A DNA stretch of 64,000 bases from Clostridiales bacterium UBA7568. Lineage in GTDB: Bacteria > Bacillota > Clostridia > Oscillospirales > CAG-272. This document shows, in pieces, positions 39,325 through 48,756 of this stretch. The stretch lies in NCBI GenBank assembly GCA_002479075.1, contig DLLG01000004.1, positions 128,331 through 192,330 on the forward strand, written 5' to 3'. Position numbers and translations under genes: made by a program. The notes under the pieces were generated by a model, which saw only the letters and a list, made by a program, of their open reading frames with translations, did not search any database and was not told where the DNA came from. Every line of letters starts with the position of its first letter. Position 1 is the first letter of the stretch.

Positions 39325-40494
39325 ATGTTCAGACTTTTATCCAAAATCTTTATAAAGAACAGGGACGACCTTGAAAATCCCGCTGTGCGCCGTGCATACG
39401 GGATTCTCTCCGGTGCGCTCGGAATAGTTCTGAATATACTTCTTTTTGCCGGTAAGCTTACGGCGGGGCTTATCAGCGGCTCTGTTGCCATAGTTGCCGA
39501 CGCTCTCAACAACCTCTCCGACGCAGGCTCCTCTGTGATAACTCTGATAGGCTTCCGTATAGCGGGTCAAAAGCCCGATAAGGGGCACCCGTTCGGCCAC
39601 GGAAGAATCGAATATATATCGGGGCTCATAGTTTCAATGCTGATAATTCTTATGGGCTTTGAGCTCGGAAAGAGTTCTGTCGAAAAGATTATTTCGCCGA
39701 GCGGGACGGAATTCAGCCTGGTTGCCGCTATAATTCTGGCGGTTTCCGTGCTTGTCAAGCTCTATATGTGTTATTATAACGGCAGAGTCGGAAAGAAGAT
39801 TTCCTCGCCTGCGATGAAAGCGACGGCAACGGACAGCCTCAGCGACTGCATTTCGACGACTGTCGTTCTCATATGTATGTTCATAACGAAATTCACGAGC
39901 TTTGACCTTGACGGTATCTGCGGGGCGGCTGTTGCACTTTTCATCTTTATATCCGGCTTGCGCGCCGCAAAGGATACGATAGATCCGCTTCTCGGCGTTC
40001 CGCCGACGGAGGAATTTGTTGACGAAATAGGCGAAACGGTTATGTCGCACAAGGGAATTCTCGGCTTTCACGATCTCATTGTCCACGATTACGGTCCCGG
40101 CAGACGAATGATCTCCCTTCACGCGGAGGTTCCCGCCGATGAGGATCTGCTCAAAACGCACGATACGATAGACAATATCGAGAAAGAGCTTTCCGAAAAG
40201 CTCGGCTGCGATGCCGTTATCCATATGGATCCGATCGAAACGGACGATAAAATCACAATGGAGGCGAGAGAAAAAATTGCCGAGCTTGTGAAGATAATAG
40301 ACGAGAGAGTAACGATACACGACTTCCGTATGGTCACGGGACCGACGCATACGAACGTTATTTTCGATATAGTCGTTCCTTACGACGTAAAGCGGACGGA
40401 GGAAGAGATACGGCGGGATGTCGAGCGTATGGTCAAGACTCTTGACGAAAATTATTATGCCGTTGTTTGCGTTGACAAATCGTTTGTAATTTAA
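39325..40494 (+). CDS. cation diffusion facilitator (CDF) transporter
   Basis: 389 residues. Exports divalent metals (zinc, manganese or iron) in exchange for protons. Membrane domain with the family metal site VADALNNLSDAGSS (here N and D in place of HxxxD) and GHPFGHGRIEYISGLIVS; then a cytoplasmic ferredoxin-like domain with ISLHAEVPADEDLLKTHDTIDNIE, DAVIHMDP, and a second small domain at the C-terminus (about 310-389). The Asn for His change in the membrane site often goes with manganese or iron export, but I cannot be sure. Confidence 0.92.
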   Translation: MFRLLSKIFIKNRDDLENPAVRRAYGILSGALGIVLNILLFAGKLTAGLISGSVAIVADALNNLSDAGSSVITLIGFRIAGQKPDKGHPFGHGRIEYISGLIVSMLIILMGFELGKSSVEKIISPSGTEFSLVAAIILAVSVLVKLYMCYYNGRVGKKISSPAMKATATDSLSDCISTTVVLICMFITKFTSFDLDGICGAAVALFIFISGLRAAKDTIDPLLGVPPTEEFVDEIGETVMSHKGILGFHDLIVHDYGPGRRMISLHAEVPADEDLLKTHDTIDNIEKELSEKLGCDAVIHMDPIETDDKITMEAREKIAELVKIIDERVTIHDFRMVTGPTHTNVIFDIVVPYDVKRTEEEIRRDVERMVKTLDENYYAVVCVDKSFVI

Positions 40495-40522
40495 AAAAAG
40501 CACCCCGAGGGGTGCTTTTTTG
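40494..40522. terminator. bidirectional intrinsic terminator
   Basis: AAAAAAAGCACCCC, GA, GGGGTGCTTTTTTG between the convergent CDF and tyrS genes; T-runs on both strands. Confidence 0.9.
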
Positions 40523-40528
40523 TTGCCT

Positions 40529-41752
40529 TTATACTGTGAAGCGATGGAAGATTTTCTTGCCTTTCTTGACTATGACTCCGTCTCCGGAGAATTTTTCTTT
40601 CGGTAGGGTGAGGGAGAAGCTCTCAACCTTTTCATCGCCGATGAGCACGCCGCCCTGCATAACGAGACGTTTTGCTTCGCTTCTGGAGGGGGCCATTTTG
40701 CCCTTGAGGAGAAGATCGAGAATACCGATCTCGCCGTCTGTGAAGTCTTCATCGGAGAGGGCTGTTGTCGGCATATGCTCAATGTCGCCTGCGCCGGAGA
40801 AGAGAGCGCGCGCGGAAGTCTGCGCCTTCTTTGCTTCCTCTTCGCCGTGAACGAGGGAAGTCAGCTCGTATGCAAGAATTTCCTTCTTTTCGTTTATGCG
40901 GCTGTCATCCCATTTTTCCATTTCTGCGATTTCTTCAATCGGGATGAACGTCAGCATTTTGATACATTTCATAACGTCCTCATCGCCTACGTTTCTCCAG
41001 TACTGATAGAAATCGAAGGGTGAGGTCTTGTTCGGGTCAAGCCAGACGGCGTTGCCTGCGGTTTTGCCCATTTTATGCCCCTGAGAGTCTGTGAGCAGGG
41101 TGATTGTCATTGCGTATGCGTCCTTGCCGAGCTTTTTGCGGATGAGCTCGGTTCCGCCGAGCATATTTGACCACTGATCGTCTCCGCCGAACTGCATATT
41201 GCAGCCGTAATGCTGGAAGAGGTAATAGAAGTCGTATGACTGCATTATCATATAGTTGAATTCAAAGAAGGAAAGACCTTTTTCCATTCTCTGCTTATAA
41301 CACTCGGCGCGGAGCATATTGTTTACGGAGAAGCAAGCTCCGACCTCGCGGAGGACATCAACATAGTTGAGGTTGAGGAGCCAGTCGGCGTTGTTTACCA
41401 TTATCGCCTTTCCTTCGCCGAAATCGATGAATTTCTCCATCTGGCGACGGAAGCATTCCGCATTGTGATTGATATCCTCTCTTGTCAGCATTTTTCTCAT
41501 ATCCGTTCTGCCGGAGGGGTCGCCTATCATAGTCGTGCCGCCACCGATGAGCGCAACGGGCTGGTTTCCTGCCATCTGGAGACGCTTCATCATCGTGAGC
41601 GCCATAAAATGACCTGCCGTAAGGCTGTCTGCCGTGCAGTCGAAGCCTATATAAAATTTCGCTCCGCCACGGTTGATAAGGTCGCGTATTTCGGGCTCGT
41701 CCGTGACCTGCGCGATGAGTCCGCGCGCCTGTAATTCTTCATAGATCTGCAT
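40529..41752 (-). CDS. tyrS: tyrosine--tRNA ligase
   Basis: Charges tRNA-Tyr (407 residues). Class I site: FYIGFDCTADSLTAGHFMAL near residue 32 and the KMSKS equivalent GHKMGKTAGNAVW. Tyrosine-binding NYMIMQSYDF and GGDDQWSNML are present. The last 65 residues are an S4 RNA-binding domain (RSEAKRLVMQGGVLIGDEKV). Start at 41752 after GGAGAAAAGAAA. Controlled by a T-box leader. Confidence 0.97.
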   Translation of the reverse strand: MQIYEELQARGLIAQVTDEPEIRDLINRGGAKFYIGFDCTADSLTAGHFMALTMMKRLQMAGNQPVALIGGGTTMIGDPSGRTDMRKMLTREDINHNAECFRRQMEKFIDFGEGKAIMVNNADWLLNLNYVDVLREVGACFSVNNMLRAECYKQRMEKGLSFFEFNYMIMQSYDFYYLFQHYGCNMQFGGDDQWSNMLGGTELIRKKLGKDAYAMTITLLTDSQGHKMGKTAGNAVWLDPNKTSPFDFYQYWRNVGDEDVMKCIKMLTFIPIEEIAEMEKWDDSRINEKKEILAYELTSLVHGEEEAKKAQTSARALFSGAGDIEHMPTTALSDEDFTDGEIGILDLLLKGKMAPSRSEAKRLVMQGGVLIGDEKVESFSLTLPKEKFSGDGVIVKKGKKIFHRFTV

Positions 41753-41774
41753 TTTCTTTTCTCCTTTTTTGTTT

Positions 41775-42045
41775 ATTTGGGGACAAAAAAACGTCCCCTG
41801 CGTTTGCAGAGGACGGAAGTTCCGTGTTACCACCTCAATTCGTCCATCCCTCGCGGAATGAACCTTTGCGGGTTTCATATAAAACCCCTGCGCTTTAACG
41901 GGCGCACCCGTCACAGCCTACTCGGAAAACCTTTCGGTGTGCGGCTCGGAAGTGTATTTTCGGGATGCTCTCCGACCGCCTTGCACCAAACGACGGCTCT
42001 CTGCACGGAAAAACAGCCTTACTTTTCTTCGTCACAGCCATTTTG
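41775..42045 (-). promoter_or_regulatory. T-box riboswitch of tyrS
   Basis: On the minus strand the leader has Stem I with AGAGAGCC and GGTGCAAGGCGG, a specifier loop GAAAATACACTTCC whose TAC (41956-41954) is a tyrosine codon, the T-box sequence GAGGTGGTAACACGGAA, and then a terminator CGTCCTCTGC/GCAGGGGACG with a T7 tail (about 41786-41814). Uncharged tRNA-Tyr would bind and stop termination. Confidence 0.92.
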
Positions 42046-42050
42046 ACTGT

Positions 42051-42079
42051 ATTATAACACCTGCCGTGCGGCTTGTCAA
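42051..42079 (-). promoter_or_regulatory. tyrS promoter
   Basis: Minus strand TTGACA, 17-base spacer, TATAAT, just ahead of the T-box leader. Confidence 0.88.
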
Positions 42080-43752
42080 GCCTTATTTTCGGCAGAATCG
42101 AGCATTTCTGCGGCGGCTGTCAATGTTTTTTCGGTTATTTTCTCTCCGCCGATTATCCTTGCAAGCTCGTTTATCCTGCCGTCGCGGTCGAGGACGGTCG
42201 AAGAGGTGACGGTTCTGCCATCCTCCTCGCGCTTTGCGATTTTTATGTGCATATCTGCCTGCGACGCTATCTGCGGGGAATGTGTTACGCAGATGACCTG
42301 CGCGGTATTTGAGCAGTCGCGCAGCTTCTTGCCGATTTTATACGACGTTTTGCCGGAAATACCCGTATCGACCTCGTCGAAAATGAGCGTTGGGGTCATT
42401 TCCTTGTCGGCAAGGGCGCATTTGAGCGCGAGCATCGTTCTTGAAAGTTCGCCGCCGGACGCAATTTTCGAAAGCGGGGCGAGGGGCTCTCCTGCGTTTG
42501 CCGAAATGAGAAAGCGGACGTTGTCCGTTCCCGTCGGCAGATAGACCTGCGAAGGGGTTATTTCCGCATCGAAGCGGACCTTTGTCATTTCGAGATATGC
42601 AAGCTCGGAGACCATTTTTTCGTTCAGAAGCTTTGCCGCCGCTTTTCTTTTCTCCGTTACCGTTGCAGCCAGCGCCGACATTTGACGGCGTATTTTTGTA
42701 AGCTCGTCCTTTATCTCCTCGGCGCGTTCGTCCGAAGATTCTATTTCGGAAAGCTCCTTTTCCGCCTCCGCTCTGAACTTTAAAATTTCCTCGGTTGACG
42801 CTCCGTATTTTCTTTTGAGACGACGGAGAGTATCAAGTCTTTCTTCGATTTTGTCCAGCGCTTCATCGGGATTTTTGACCCCCGTGTCGCACTCCTTGCG
42901 GACAGTCTCCGCTATGTCCTCGCAACGGTACGAAAAGTCTGTCAGGTATTCGATATATTCCTGCGCCTTCGGGATAATGTCCGAAAGCTCGCCGATCGCT
43001 TCTGCCGCCTTTGAAGCAAGGTCGGCTGCGGGGATTGTTTTCTCGCTGCGGTAAAGCGCTTTGATTATCAGCTTTGAATATTTACTTATTTTTTCCGCAT
43101 TTCTGATCTTTACTTTAAGCGCTTCGAGTTCTTCCTCCTCGCCGCTTTTGACGTTTGCGGATTTTATCTCGTCTATCTGGAATTTCAGCATTTCGATTCT
43201 GCGCTGTTTTTCGCGCTCGTCGTGCGTAAGGGAAACGAGCTTTGATTTCAGCTCCGTTGCGGTTTTATAGAGAACGGAATATTCTGAAAGCTCCTTTTCA
43301 ACGTCCGAAAAGGCGTCGAGATAGCCGAGGTGGTTTTCCTCGCAGAGCAGAGCCTGACTTGCGTGCTGACCGTGAATATTGACGAGGAGCATTGCGGCGT
43401 CGCGAAGCTGGGAAACGGAAACAGGTCTGCCGCCGATTCTTGCGCTTCCGCCGCCAGCCGTCACCTCTCTTGAAATGACAAGCTCTCCGCCGTCGCAGTC
43501 AAAGCCCATATCGGAAAGCGCCTTTGCGGTGTGTGCGGGTATGTCTGAAAAGAGCGCTGTGATGCTTGCCTTTTCCTCTCCGGAGCGTATGCTTTCCTTT
43601 GATGCTCTTGCGCCGCATATCAGCCCGACGGACTCGATTATTATCGATTTTCCCGCGCCCGTTTCGCCCGTAAGAACGGTGAAGCCTCTGTCAAAGGAGA
43701 GGCGTTGTTCTTTGATTATTGCTATGTTTTTTATATACAGCTCTTTCAGCAT
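42076..43752 (-). CDS. recN: DNA repair protein RecN
   Basis: 558 residues; SMC-like ATPase that gathers broken DNA ends for recombination repair. Head parts: Walker A TGETGAGKSIIIE (about 29-41) and the C-terminal signature IASGGELSRTMLALK with Walker B LIFDEVDTGISG (about 446-490). A long coiled-coil arm lies between, with no deletion. In the usual Firmicute argR-recN order on one strand. Confidence 0.96.
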   Translation of the reverse strand: MLKELYIKNIAIIKEQRLSFDRGFTVLTGETGAGKSIIIESVGLICGARASKESIRSGEEKASITALFSDIPAHTAKALSDMGFDCDGGELVISREVTAGGGSARIGGRPVSVSQLRDAAMLLVNIHGQHASQALLCEENHLGYLDAFSDVEKELSEYSVLYKTATELKSKLVSLTHDEREKQRRIEMLKFQIDEIKSANVKSGEEEELEALKVKIRNAEKISKYSKLIIKALYRSEKTIPAADLASKAAEAIGELSDIIPKAQEYIEYLTDFSYRCEDIAETVRKECDTGVKNPDEALDKIEERLDTLRRLKRKYGASTEEILKFRAEAEKELSEIESSDERAEEIKDELTKIRRQMSALAATVTEKRKAAAKLLNEKMVSELAYLEMTKVRFDAEITPSQVYLPTGTDNVRFLISANAGEPLAPLSKIASGGELSRTMLALKCALADKEMTPTLIFDEVDTGISGKTSYKIGKKLRDCSNTAQVICVTHSPQIASQADMHIKIAKREEDGRTVTSSTVLDRDGRINELARIIGGEKITEKTLTAAAEMLDSAENKA

Positions 43753-43777
43753 ATTCCGCCCTCCCGAAATAATTTAT

Positions 43778-44227
43778 TTATGCGATGTTTATGACCTCTC
43801 TCAAAAGCAGAGTAAAGTTTTCTGCGTCCGCATCGGTCTTTGTAACGATGAGGATTGTGTCGTCGCCGGCGATACTGCCGAGAATATGATTTGATGCGAG
43901 CGCGTCGATCGCTGCCGCCGCCGCATTTGCCATACCGGAATAAGTCTTTACGACGACCATATTCTCCGCATTTTCCGCAGAGACAACAGCTTCCGAAAGT
44001 ATGTTTTTGAATTTCGAATCCGGACTTGACGGGCTTTTGGGGGCGCAATAGCGATATTTTCCGTCGTCTGAAGTTTTTACAAGACCGAGCTTTTTTATAT
44101 CTCTGGAGACGGTTGCCTGCGTGACTTCAAACCCGCTCTCTCTCAATTTTGCGAGGAGATCATCCTGAGTTTCAACAATATTTTCCGATATTATCTTGAG
44201 TATCGCCGCTTGACGCAAGTTTTTCAT
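43778..44227 (-). CDS. argR: arginine repressor
   Basis: 149 residues. N-terminal winged helix (ISENIVETQDDLLAKLRESGFEVTQATVSRDIKKLGL) and C-terminal arginine-binding hexamerisation domain with ILGSIAGDDTILIVTK. Represses arginine synthesis and activates catabolism when arginine is bound. No arg genes are in the window; the argR-recN link is a common chromosomal order in Firmicutes. Confidence 0.95.
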   Translation of the reverse strand: MKNLRQAAILKIISENIVETQDDLLAKLRESGFEVTQATVSRDIKKLGLVKTSDDGKYRYCAPKSPSSPDSKFKNILSEAVVSAENAENMVVVKTYSGMANAAAAAIDALASNHILGSIAGDDTILIVTKTDADAENFTLLLREVINIA

Positions 44228-44246
44228 TTTCTTTTTCCGTCCTTTC

Positions 44247-45119
44247 TTAAATTCCGCTCATTTTCTTTGTCAGTATGTCAAAGAAGCCGTCGTTGCCTAT
44301 GCGGCAGAGCCGTGTTTTCAATGACGACCGCTTTATTTCAACTTCGGACTTTGCCGAAACGGAAACGCCCTTTCCCCCGTCGGCGGCGATGTATATATCG
44401 GTCTGCGGTCCGAGCGTCTCCCCGCTCACCCGGATAACGGAGTCCGCCGAGATGACTATCGGTCTTGAAGAGAGCGAATGCGGCGCTACCGGCGTTATGC
44501 AGAAGAGCTCTGTGCCCGTATCGATAATTGGTCCGCCGGCGGAGAGGGAATATGCGGTGGAGCCTGTCGGCGTTGCAACGACGACCCCGTCTCCCTTGAC
44601 GGGTATGGTACGGTTTTTATCGCATTTTATGCCGAAAACTCCTATTCTGCCGCGCGTTCCGCTCGCTATTACAACGTCGTTTAAGGCGTGAAGCTCGTGC
44701 AGAATGCCCTTGTCTGCTATTCTTATGCTCATCATCATCCGCTCGTCGATCGTATAGCTGCCGTTTACAAGATCTGCGAGCTTCAGCATTTCATCCTTTT
44801 CAATCGTCGTCAGATACCCGAGATGCCCCAGATTTATTCCGAATATGGGAAGGCTGTGTGCGGCTGCCTTCTCGCTTACGTCAAGAATCGAACCGTCGCC
44901 GCCGAGAACGACAATCGCCTCTGCGTCAGACAGCATATCTTCGATATATGAATAAAGCCGGAGCCCGTTCCGCGATTCGCCGACGCAGCTTCTGTAACGC
45001 ATATCGAGAAGAACTTCCGCATCGCAGGCAAGGAGGGTATGAATTGTTTTTCTTAAATATGAATAATCGGGATCGCGCTTGCTGTTTGCAAAAACGGCGA
45101 CCCGTCTGACTTCGTTCAT
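44247..45119 (-). CDS. nadK: NAD kinase
   Basis: 290 residues; phosphorylates NAD to NADP. Motifs: VVLGGDGSILDVS (about 72-84; the GGDG phosphate site), FGINLGHLGYLTT, and the conserved GSTAYSLSAGGPIID (about 181-195). N-terminus VAVFANSKRD is typical. Overlaps the tlyA stop by 4 bases and is followed 19 bases later by argR. Confidence 0.95.
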   Translation of the reverse strand: MNEVRRVAVFANSKRDPDYSYLRKTIHTLLACDAEVLLDMRYRSCVGESRNGLRLYSYIEDMLSDAEAIVVLGGDGSILDVSEKAAAHSLPIFGINLGHLGYLTTIEKDEMLKLADLVNGSYTIDERMMMSIRIADKGILHELHALNDVVIASGTRGRIGVFGIKCDKNRTIPVKGDGVVVATPTGSTAYSLSAGGPIIDTGTELFCITPVAPHSLSSRPIVISADSVIRVSGETLGPQTDIYIAADGGKGVSVSAKSEVEIKRSSLKTRLCRIGNDGFFDILTKKMSGI

Positions 45120-45919
45120 TTTGCGGTTACCTCACAGTTCTCTGAATTTACAATGTCCGATATTTGCTTTTCGCAGATGGCTTTACGATCTGCGCCTTTT
45201 ATGAAAAGAGCTACGTATTCTCTGTTTCCGTCGCCGCCCCTGATAGCCGACGGCGAGAGCATACAAGGCACAAGGCAATTTGCCTTTGCCGAGGCGAAGA
45301 CATTCTTTATAACTTCGCAATGGACCCTTTTGTCTCTTACTATGCCGCCCTTGCCGATGTTGCCTTTGCCGGCTTCAAACTGCGGCTTTATGAGCGAGAC
45401 AAACATTCCGCCGTCCTGAAGAATATCCGAAACCGACGGAAAAACAAGCGTCTGCGAGATGAAGGACAGATCGCTTACGACAATATCTATTTTCTCCGGA
45501 AAATCGCTCCGGGTCAGCGTTCTTGCGTTCGTTCCCTCCATATTTATGACGCGGCTGTCCGAGACCAGCGAGGAATCGAGCTGACCGTGCCCGACATCGA
45601 CGGCATAGACTTTTTTTGCGCCGTTTTGAAGAAGACAATCTGTAAAACCTCCGGTTGATGCGCCGAGATCGACGGCGATGAGCCCGCCTGCGTCAATGCC
45701 GAACATTTTCAGCGCGTGGCTCAGCTTTATCCCGCCCCTGCCGACAAACTCGGAGGGGGAGAGAATAGTGACGGATTCTTTTTCCGTATTTTCCGGAACA
45801 TCGGCTGATGGCTTTTCGATTTTTCTTCCGCCGATAAGAACTCCGCCGGAGATGAGCGTCTGTGCGTGGCTGCGACTTTTTGCAATCCCGATATTGAAAA
45901 GAAAAACATCCGCTCGCAT
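45116..45919 (-). CDS. TlyA-family rRNA (cytidine-2'-O)-methyltransferase
   Basis: 267 residues: N-terminal S4 RNA-binding domain (MRADVFLFNIGIAKSRSHAQTLISGGVLI) and an FtsJ-like methyltransferase with the SAM site AVDLGASTGGFTDCLLQNGA (about 80-99) and DLSFISQ. TlyA members methylate 16S C1409 and/or 23S C1920; in tubercle bacilli loss gives capreomycin resistance. Which target applies here is not evident. First gene of tlyA-nadK-argR-recN. Confidence 0.93.
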   Translation of the reverse strand: MRADVFLFNIGIAKSRSHAQTLISGGVLIGGRKIEKPSADVPENTEKESVTILSPSEFVGRGGIKLSHALKMFGIDAGGLIAVDLGASTGGFTDCLLQNGAKKVYAVDVGHGQLDSSLVSDSRVINMEGTNARTLTRSDFPEKIDIVVSDLSFISQTLVFPSVSDILQDGGMFVSLIKPQFEAGKGNIGKGGIVRDKRVHCEVIKNVFASAKANCLVPCMLSPSAIRGGDGNREYVALFIKGADRKAICEKQISDIVNSENCEVTAK

Positions 45920-45955
45920 ACCCGCCGCTCCTTTCCGTTACGCTACTCTGCTCTT

Positions 45956-45984
45956 ATTATATCATATTTTACATAAATATGCAA
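45956..45984 (-). promoter_or_regulatory. promoter of the tlyA-nadK-argR-recN operon
   Basis: Minus strand TTGCAT, 17-base spacer, TATAAT, about 30 bases before tlyA. Confidence 0.8.
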
Positions 45985-45992
45985 GGAGAATG

Positions 45993-46022
45993 AATAAAAA
46001 ACTCCCCGCTTTTTGCGGGGAG
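45993..46022 (-). terminator. intrinsic terminator
   Basis: Minus strand CTCCCCGC, AAAAA, GCGGGGAG followed by TTTTTTATT. It would end minus-strand transcription coming from the YhaN-like gene before the tlyA promoter. Confidence 0.8.
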
Positions 46023-46452
46023 AGGGGAAGTGCGCGAAGGTCGCAAACACATAAGCGCTTGCAGGCGACGCCTGCCCCGATTGCTGACGCAATCCAGCAT
46101 ATCCCTCCCCTACGTTGCAACGCCCGTTTGCGCAGGTAATAAAATGTTTACACGAAACAATTACCGAAGCTTCTTTTGCCTTCTTTTCAAGAAAAGAACG
46201 ATACAAATCAAAAAGGAGCAGAATATATGCTCCTTTGATGAAAGTATAAAGTTTGTTCAAACAAATAATTGAAGCTTCTTTTGCCCCGTATATCGATAAA
46301 GACAGGGCGACGGGAGGGGAGACCCCCACCCTACATTACTCCTTCCACCGCTAAAGCGGTCCCCCTTCCTCAAAGAGGAAGGCTAAAAAGGAGCGCACAG
46401 AGCCAATAATGGAAGCTTCTTTTGCCTTCTTTTCTTCTCGAAGAAAAGAAGG
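46023..46452. repeat. gene-free gap with intergenic repeats
   Basis: No credible gene in 430 bases. The word GAAGCTTCTTTTGCC occurs three times (about 46168, 46272, 46410), twice continued by TTCTTTTC and a hairpin of TTCTTTTC/GAAAAGAA type. Other inverted repeats: ACCGCTAAAGCGGT and CCTTCCTC/GAGGAAGG (about 46349-46382). These look like small dispersed palindromic repeats such as are found between genes in gut clostridia. Confidence 0.65.
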
Positions 46453-48756
46453 TTAAAGGCGGATAAGGTTATAGTTTCCCAATGCCGCCATTGACTGTTC
46501 CTCTCTGCCGTGGCAGGTGAAGAGCAGGCACTGGGAGCTTCCGCCGATATTGCCGGCGGAGATAAGACGGAGAGACGCGGAGAGACGGTTGTCATCCGTT
46601 CTTGCAAAGCTCTCGTCAAAGATGAGTGGCGGCTTTGCCTTTGTGAAAAGCGTTTCTGCAAGGGCAAGGCGGAGAGCGATATATGCGATGTCCGAGGTGC
46701 CCGCGCTTAGCAGGTCCGCCTGGTAAGTCGAGGCGCCGTCTGTAAAGGTCAGAGCAAAGTCCGGATCAACGCCGAGACTTTCATACTTGCCGCACGAAAG
46801 AACATTCATTGCTTCGCTTGCCGACTTTGCAATCTTCGGGGATATGCCCTCACGCAGTTTGCCGCCGGCGGCTTCGATTGTCTCGATAGCCAGCATATAC
46901 GCATTGAATTTTTCAGTAAGACTTTCGAGCTCGTGCTCGGTTGAGATCAATGCCTCGGAGATCTCCGTCGGGCGCTTGACCGTCGCATTCAGGACGGCAA
47001 GCTCGCGCTCTGTTTCGGAGAGCTTCTGCATCATCGCTTCAATCGATTTATGAAGAAAATCAACGTTGCGTCTTGCGGATTTCTCGTCAAACGACTTCAT
47101 CTTTTCTTCGTCATAGGTTCCTGTCAGCGCTTCGCGGAGGTAATCTTCATCATAAGAGCGGAGTTTTTCCTCAAGCGCGGCGACCTTTTGCCGCTGACCT
47201 TCGAGCAGGATCTTCAACTTTTCAAGCTCGGACTGTCGCTTGCGACAAATTTTTATTGCGTTTGCAACGGAGAGACGTGTACTCGTTTCAAGATCGAAAC
47301 CTGCCGCTTTCAAAGCCGCAACTATTTTTGAATTTACTGCGTCAAGGTCGTCCGCTGCCTTTTTTGCGTTTCTTTCCGCATTTTCTTTTGCTTCTGTTAT
47401 ATATGTCAGGGCGCCTTCGTCACGCTTTGCGGCAAGAACGAGCTCTCCGAACTCTCCGTAATCACGGCAGCCGAACGTCGAGCAGTCGCGCAGGAGCTGC
47501 TTTTTTGCGCTTTCGGATAAGATAAATGCCGTTACAGCCGCTACTGTGAACAGACCGAGAAGAACGGCAAAAGCCGTCGGTGCGGTCCGGCTTGCGCCTC
47601 CGGAGACGAGCCCGACGATGCAGAATGCGCCGAAGATGACGGCAAGCACCGCAGCCACTATCGCCGTCCATTTCATAGACGAAGATTTTTTGTAGTTCTT
47701 TTCGATTTTTTCGACAATCTTGTCCCGCTTGTCTCCTCTTGAACCGAGACGGTTAAAAACCTCGATCTTCTCGCTCATATCTATGATCCTGCGACTTGCC
47801 TCGTCAAGCGTGTTGCAGGCTTCTTCATAGCGCGCCGTTGCCGTATCGAGTCTGCGGGAAAGGCTTTCGAGAGAGGAAATATATTCTTCATCGGCGATCG
47901 GGATGCCGCCGTGCTCCTCGTTTGACATCGCCTTTTCCATATCCTGCTGCATTCCGGCAAGCTTTTTGGCTTCCTCTTTGCGGGAGAGATAAAGACCGCG
48001 GACCGTATATTTTTCGTATGTGTCGAGCTCGCTTTCGCAAAAGTCGAGGCGTTTTCTTGATTTTTCGGATTTTTCTTTGAGCTCGCGCTCGTTGCCTTCA
48101 AGAAAAATTATGTCTCCGCTTTCTTCCTTTGCCTTTTCGAGCCGAGACTGAAGCTCTTCCTTTTGCGCTTCCAGCTCTGCAATCTTTCCGCCGCGCCTGT
48201 TTTTATACAGCAGGTAAACACGTGCTTCGTCCAGCTTTTTGATTGCCTTTTTTGCGTTTGTATTTTCGCTTGCCGAAAAGAGAATGTTCTCAGCCGATTC
48301 CGCAAGCGTCCGCCCGCCGACGAAACTGTCGCCGACCTGACCGATATAGACCGTGCTCTCAAAAACGTCCGCCGGAACGCCGAAAAATACTTCCCCTGCA
48401 TTCTGACCGCGGAAAACGGCTTGCGAAAGCTCAATATCTATAACGGCTGTGCGCTCGCGGACGGAGGTTTTTCCTTCGCTGTCGCCGGAGCAGATCGCTT
48501 CACGCTCGACGCGATAGCGTTTGCCGCCCTCGCAGACGATAACATAGCCGCTGACGGATGACGCTCCCCAGCTTATATATTTCAGCTTTTCCTCGGCTCT
48601 GCCGGGAAGCCCGTAGAATACGAAACGGATAAAAGCGCATACCGTGCTCTTGCCGGATTCGTTTTCTCCCCGCAGAATGTTTACACCGTCCGCAAGGTCG
48701 ATTCTGACATCGGAGAGCTTTCCGAAATTCTTTATATAGATCGATTCGATTATCAT
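46453..48756 (-). CDS. YhaN/Rad50-like AAA ATPase
   Basis: 767 residues of SMC/Rad50 type. Opens MIIESIYIKNFGKLSDVRIDL with Walker A LRGENESGKSTVCAFIRFVFYGLPG (about 33-57, split here as GENESGKST), a long coiled coil interrupted near the middle by two hydrophobic stretches (WTAIVAAVLAVIFGAFCIV and TAFAVLLGLFTVAAVTAFIL), and a C-terminal LSAGTSDIAYIALRLALAE....PLIFDESFARTDD. The paired membrane helices in the coiled coil are characteristic of YhaN-like proteins, which are usually next to a YhaO/SbcD nuclease; no such gene is adjacent here. Start at 48756 after CAGGAAA. Confidence 0.85.
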   Translation of the reverse strand: MIIESIYIKNFGKLSDVRIDLADGVNILRGENESGKSTVCAFIRFVFYGLPGRAEEKLKYISWGASSVSGYVIVCEGGKRYRVEREAICSGDSEGKTSVRERTAVIDIELSQAVFRGQNAGEVFFGVPADVFESTVYIGQVGDSFVGGRTLAESAENILFSASENTNAKKAIKKLDEARVYLLYKNRRGGKIAELEAQKEELQSRLEKAKEESGDIIFLEGNERELKEKSEKSRKRLDFCESELDTYEKYTVRGLYLSRKEEAKKLAGMQQDMEKAMSNEEHGGIPIADEEYISSLESLSRRLDTATARYEEACNTLDEASRRIIDMSEKIEVFNRLGSRGDKRDKIVEKIEKNYKKSSSMKWTAIVAAVLAVIFGAFCIVGLVSGGASRTAPTAFAVLLGLFTVAAVTAFILSESAKKQLLRDCSTFGCRDYGEFGELVLAAKRDEGALTYITEAKENAERNAKKAADDLDAVNSKIVAALKAAGFDLETSTRLSVANAIKICRKRQSELEKLKILLEGQRQKVAALEEKLRSYDEDYLREALTGTYDEEKMKSFDEKSARRNVDFLHKSIEAMMQKLSETERELAVLNATVKRPTEISEALISTEHELESLTEKFNAYMLAIETIEAAGGKLREGISPKIAKSASEAMNVLSCGKYESLGVDPDFALTFTDGASTYQADLLSAGTSDIAYIALRLALAETLFTKAKPPLIFDESFARTDDNRLSASLRLISAGNIGGSSQCLLFTCHGREEQSMAALGNYNLIRL

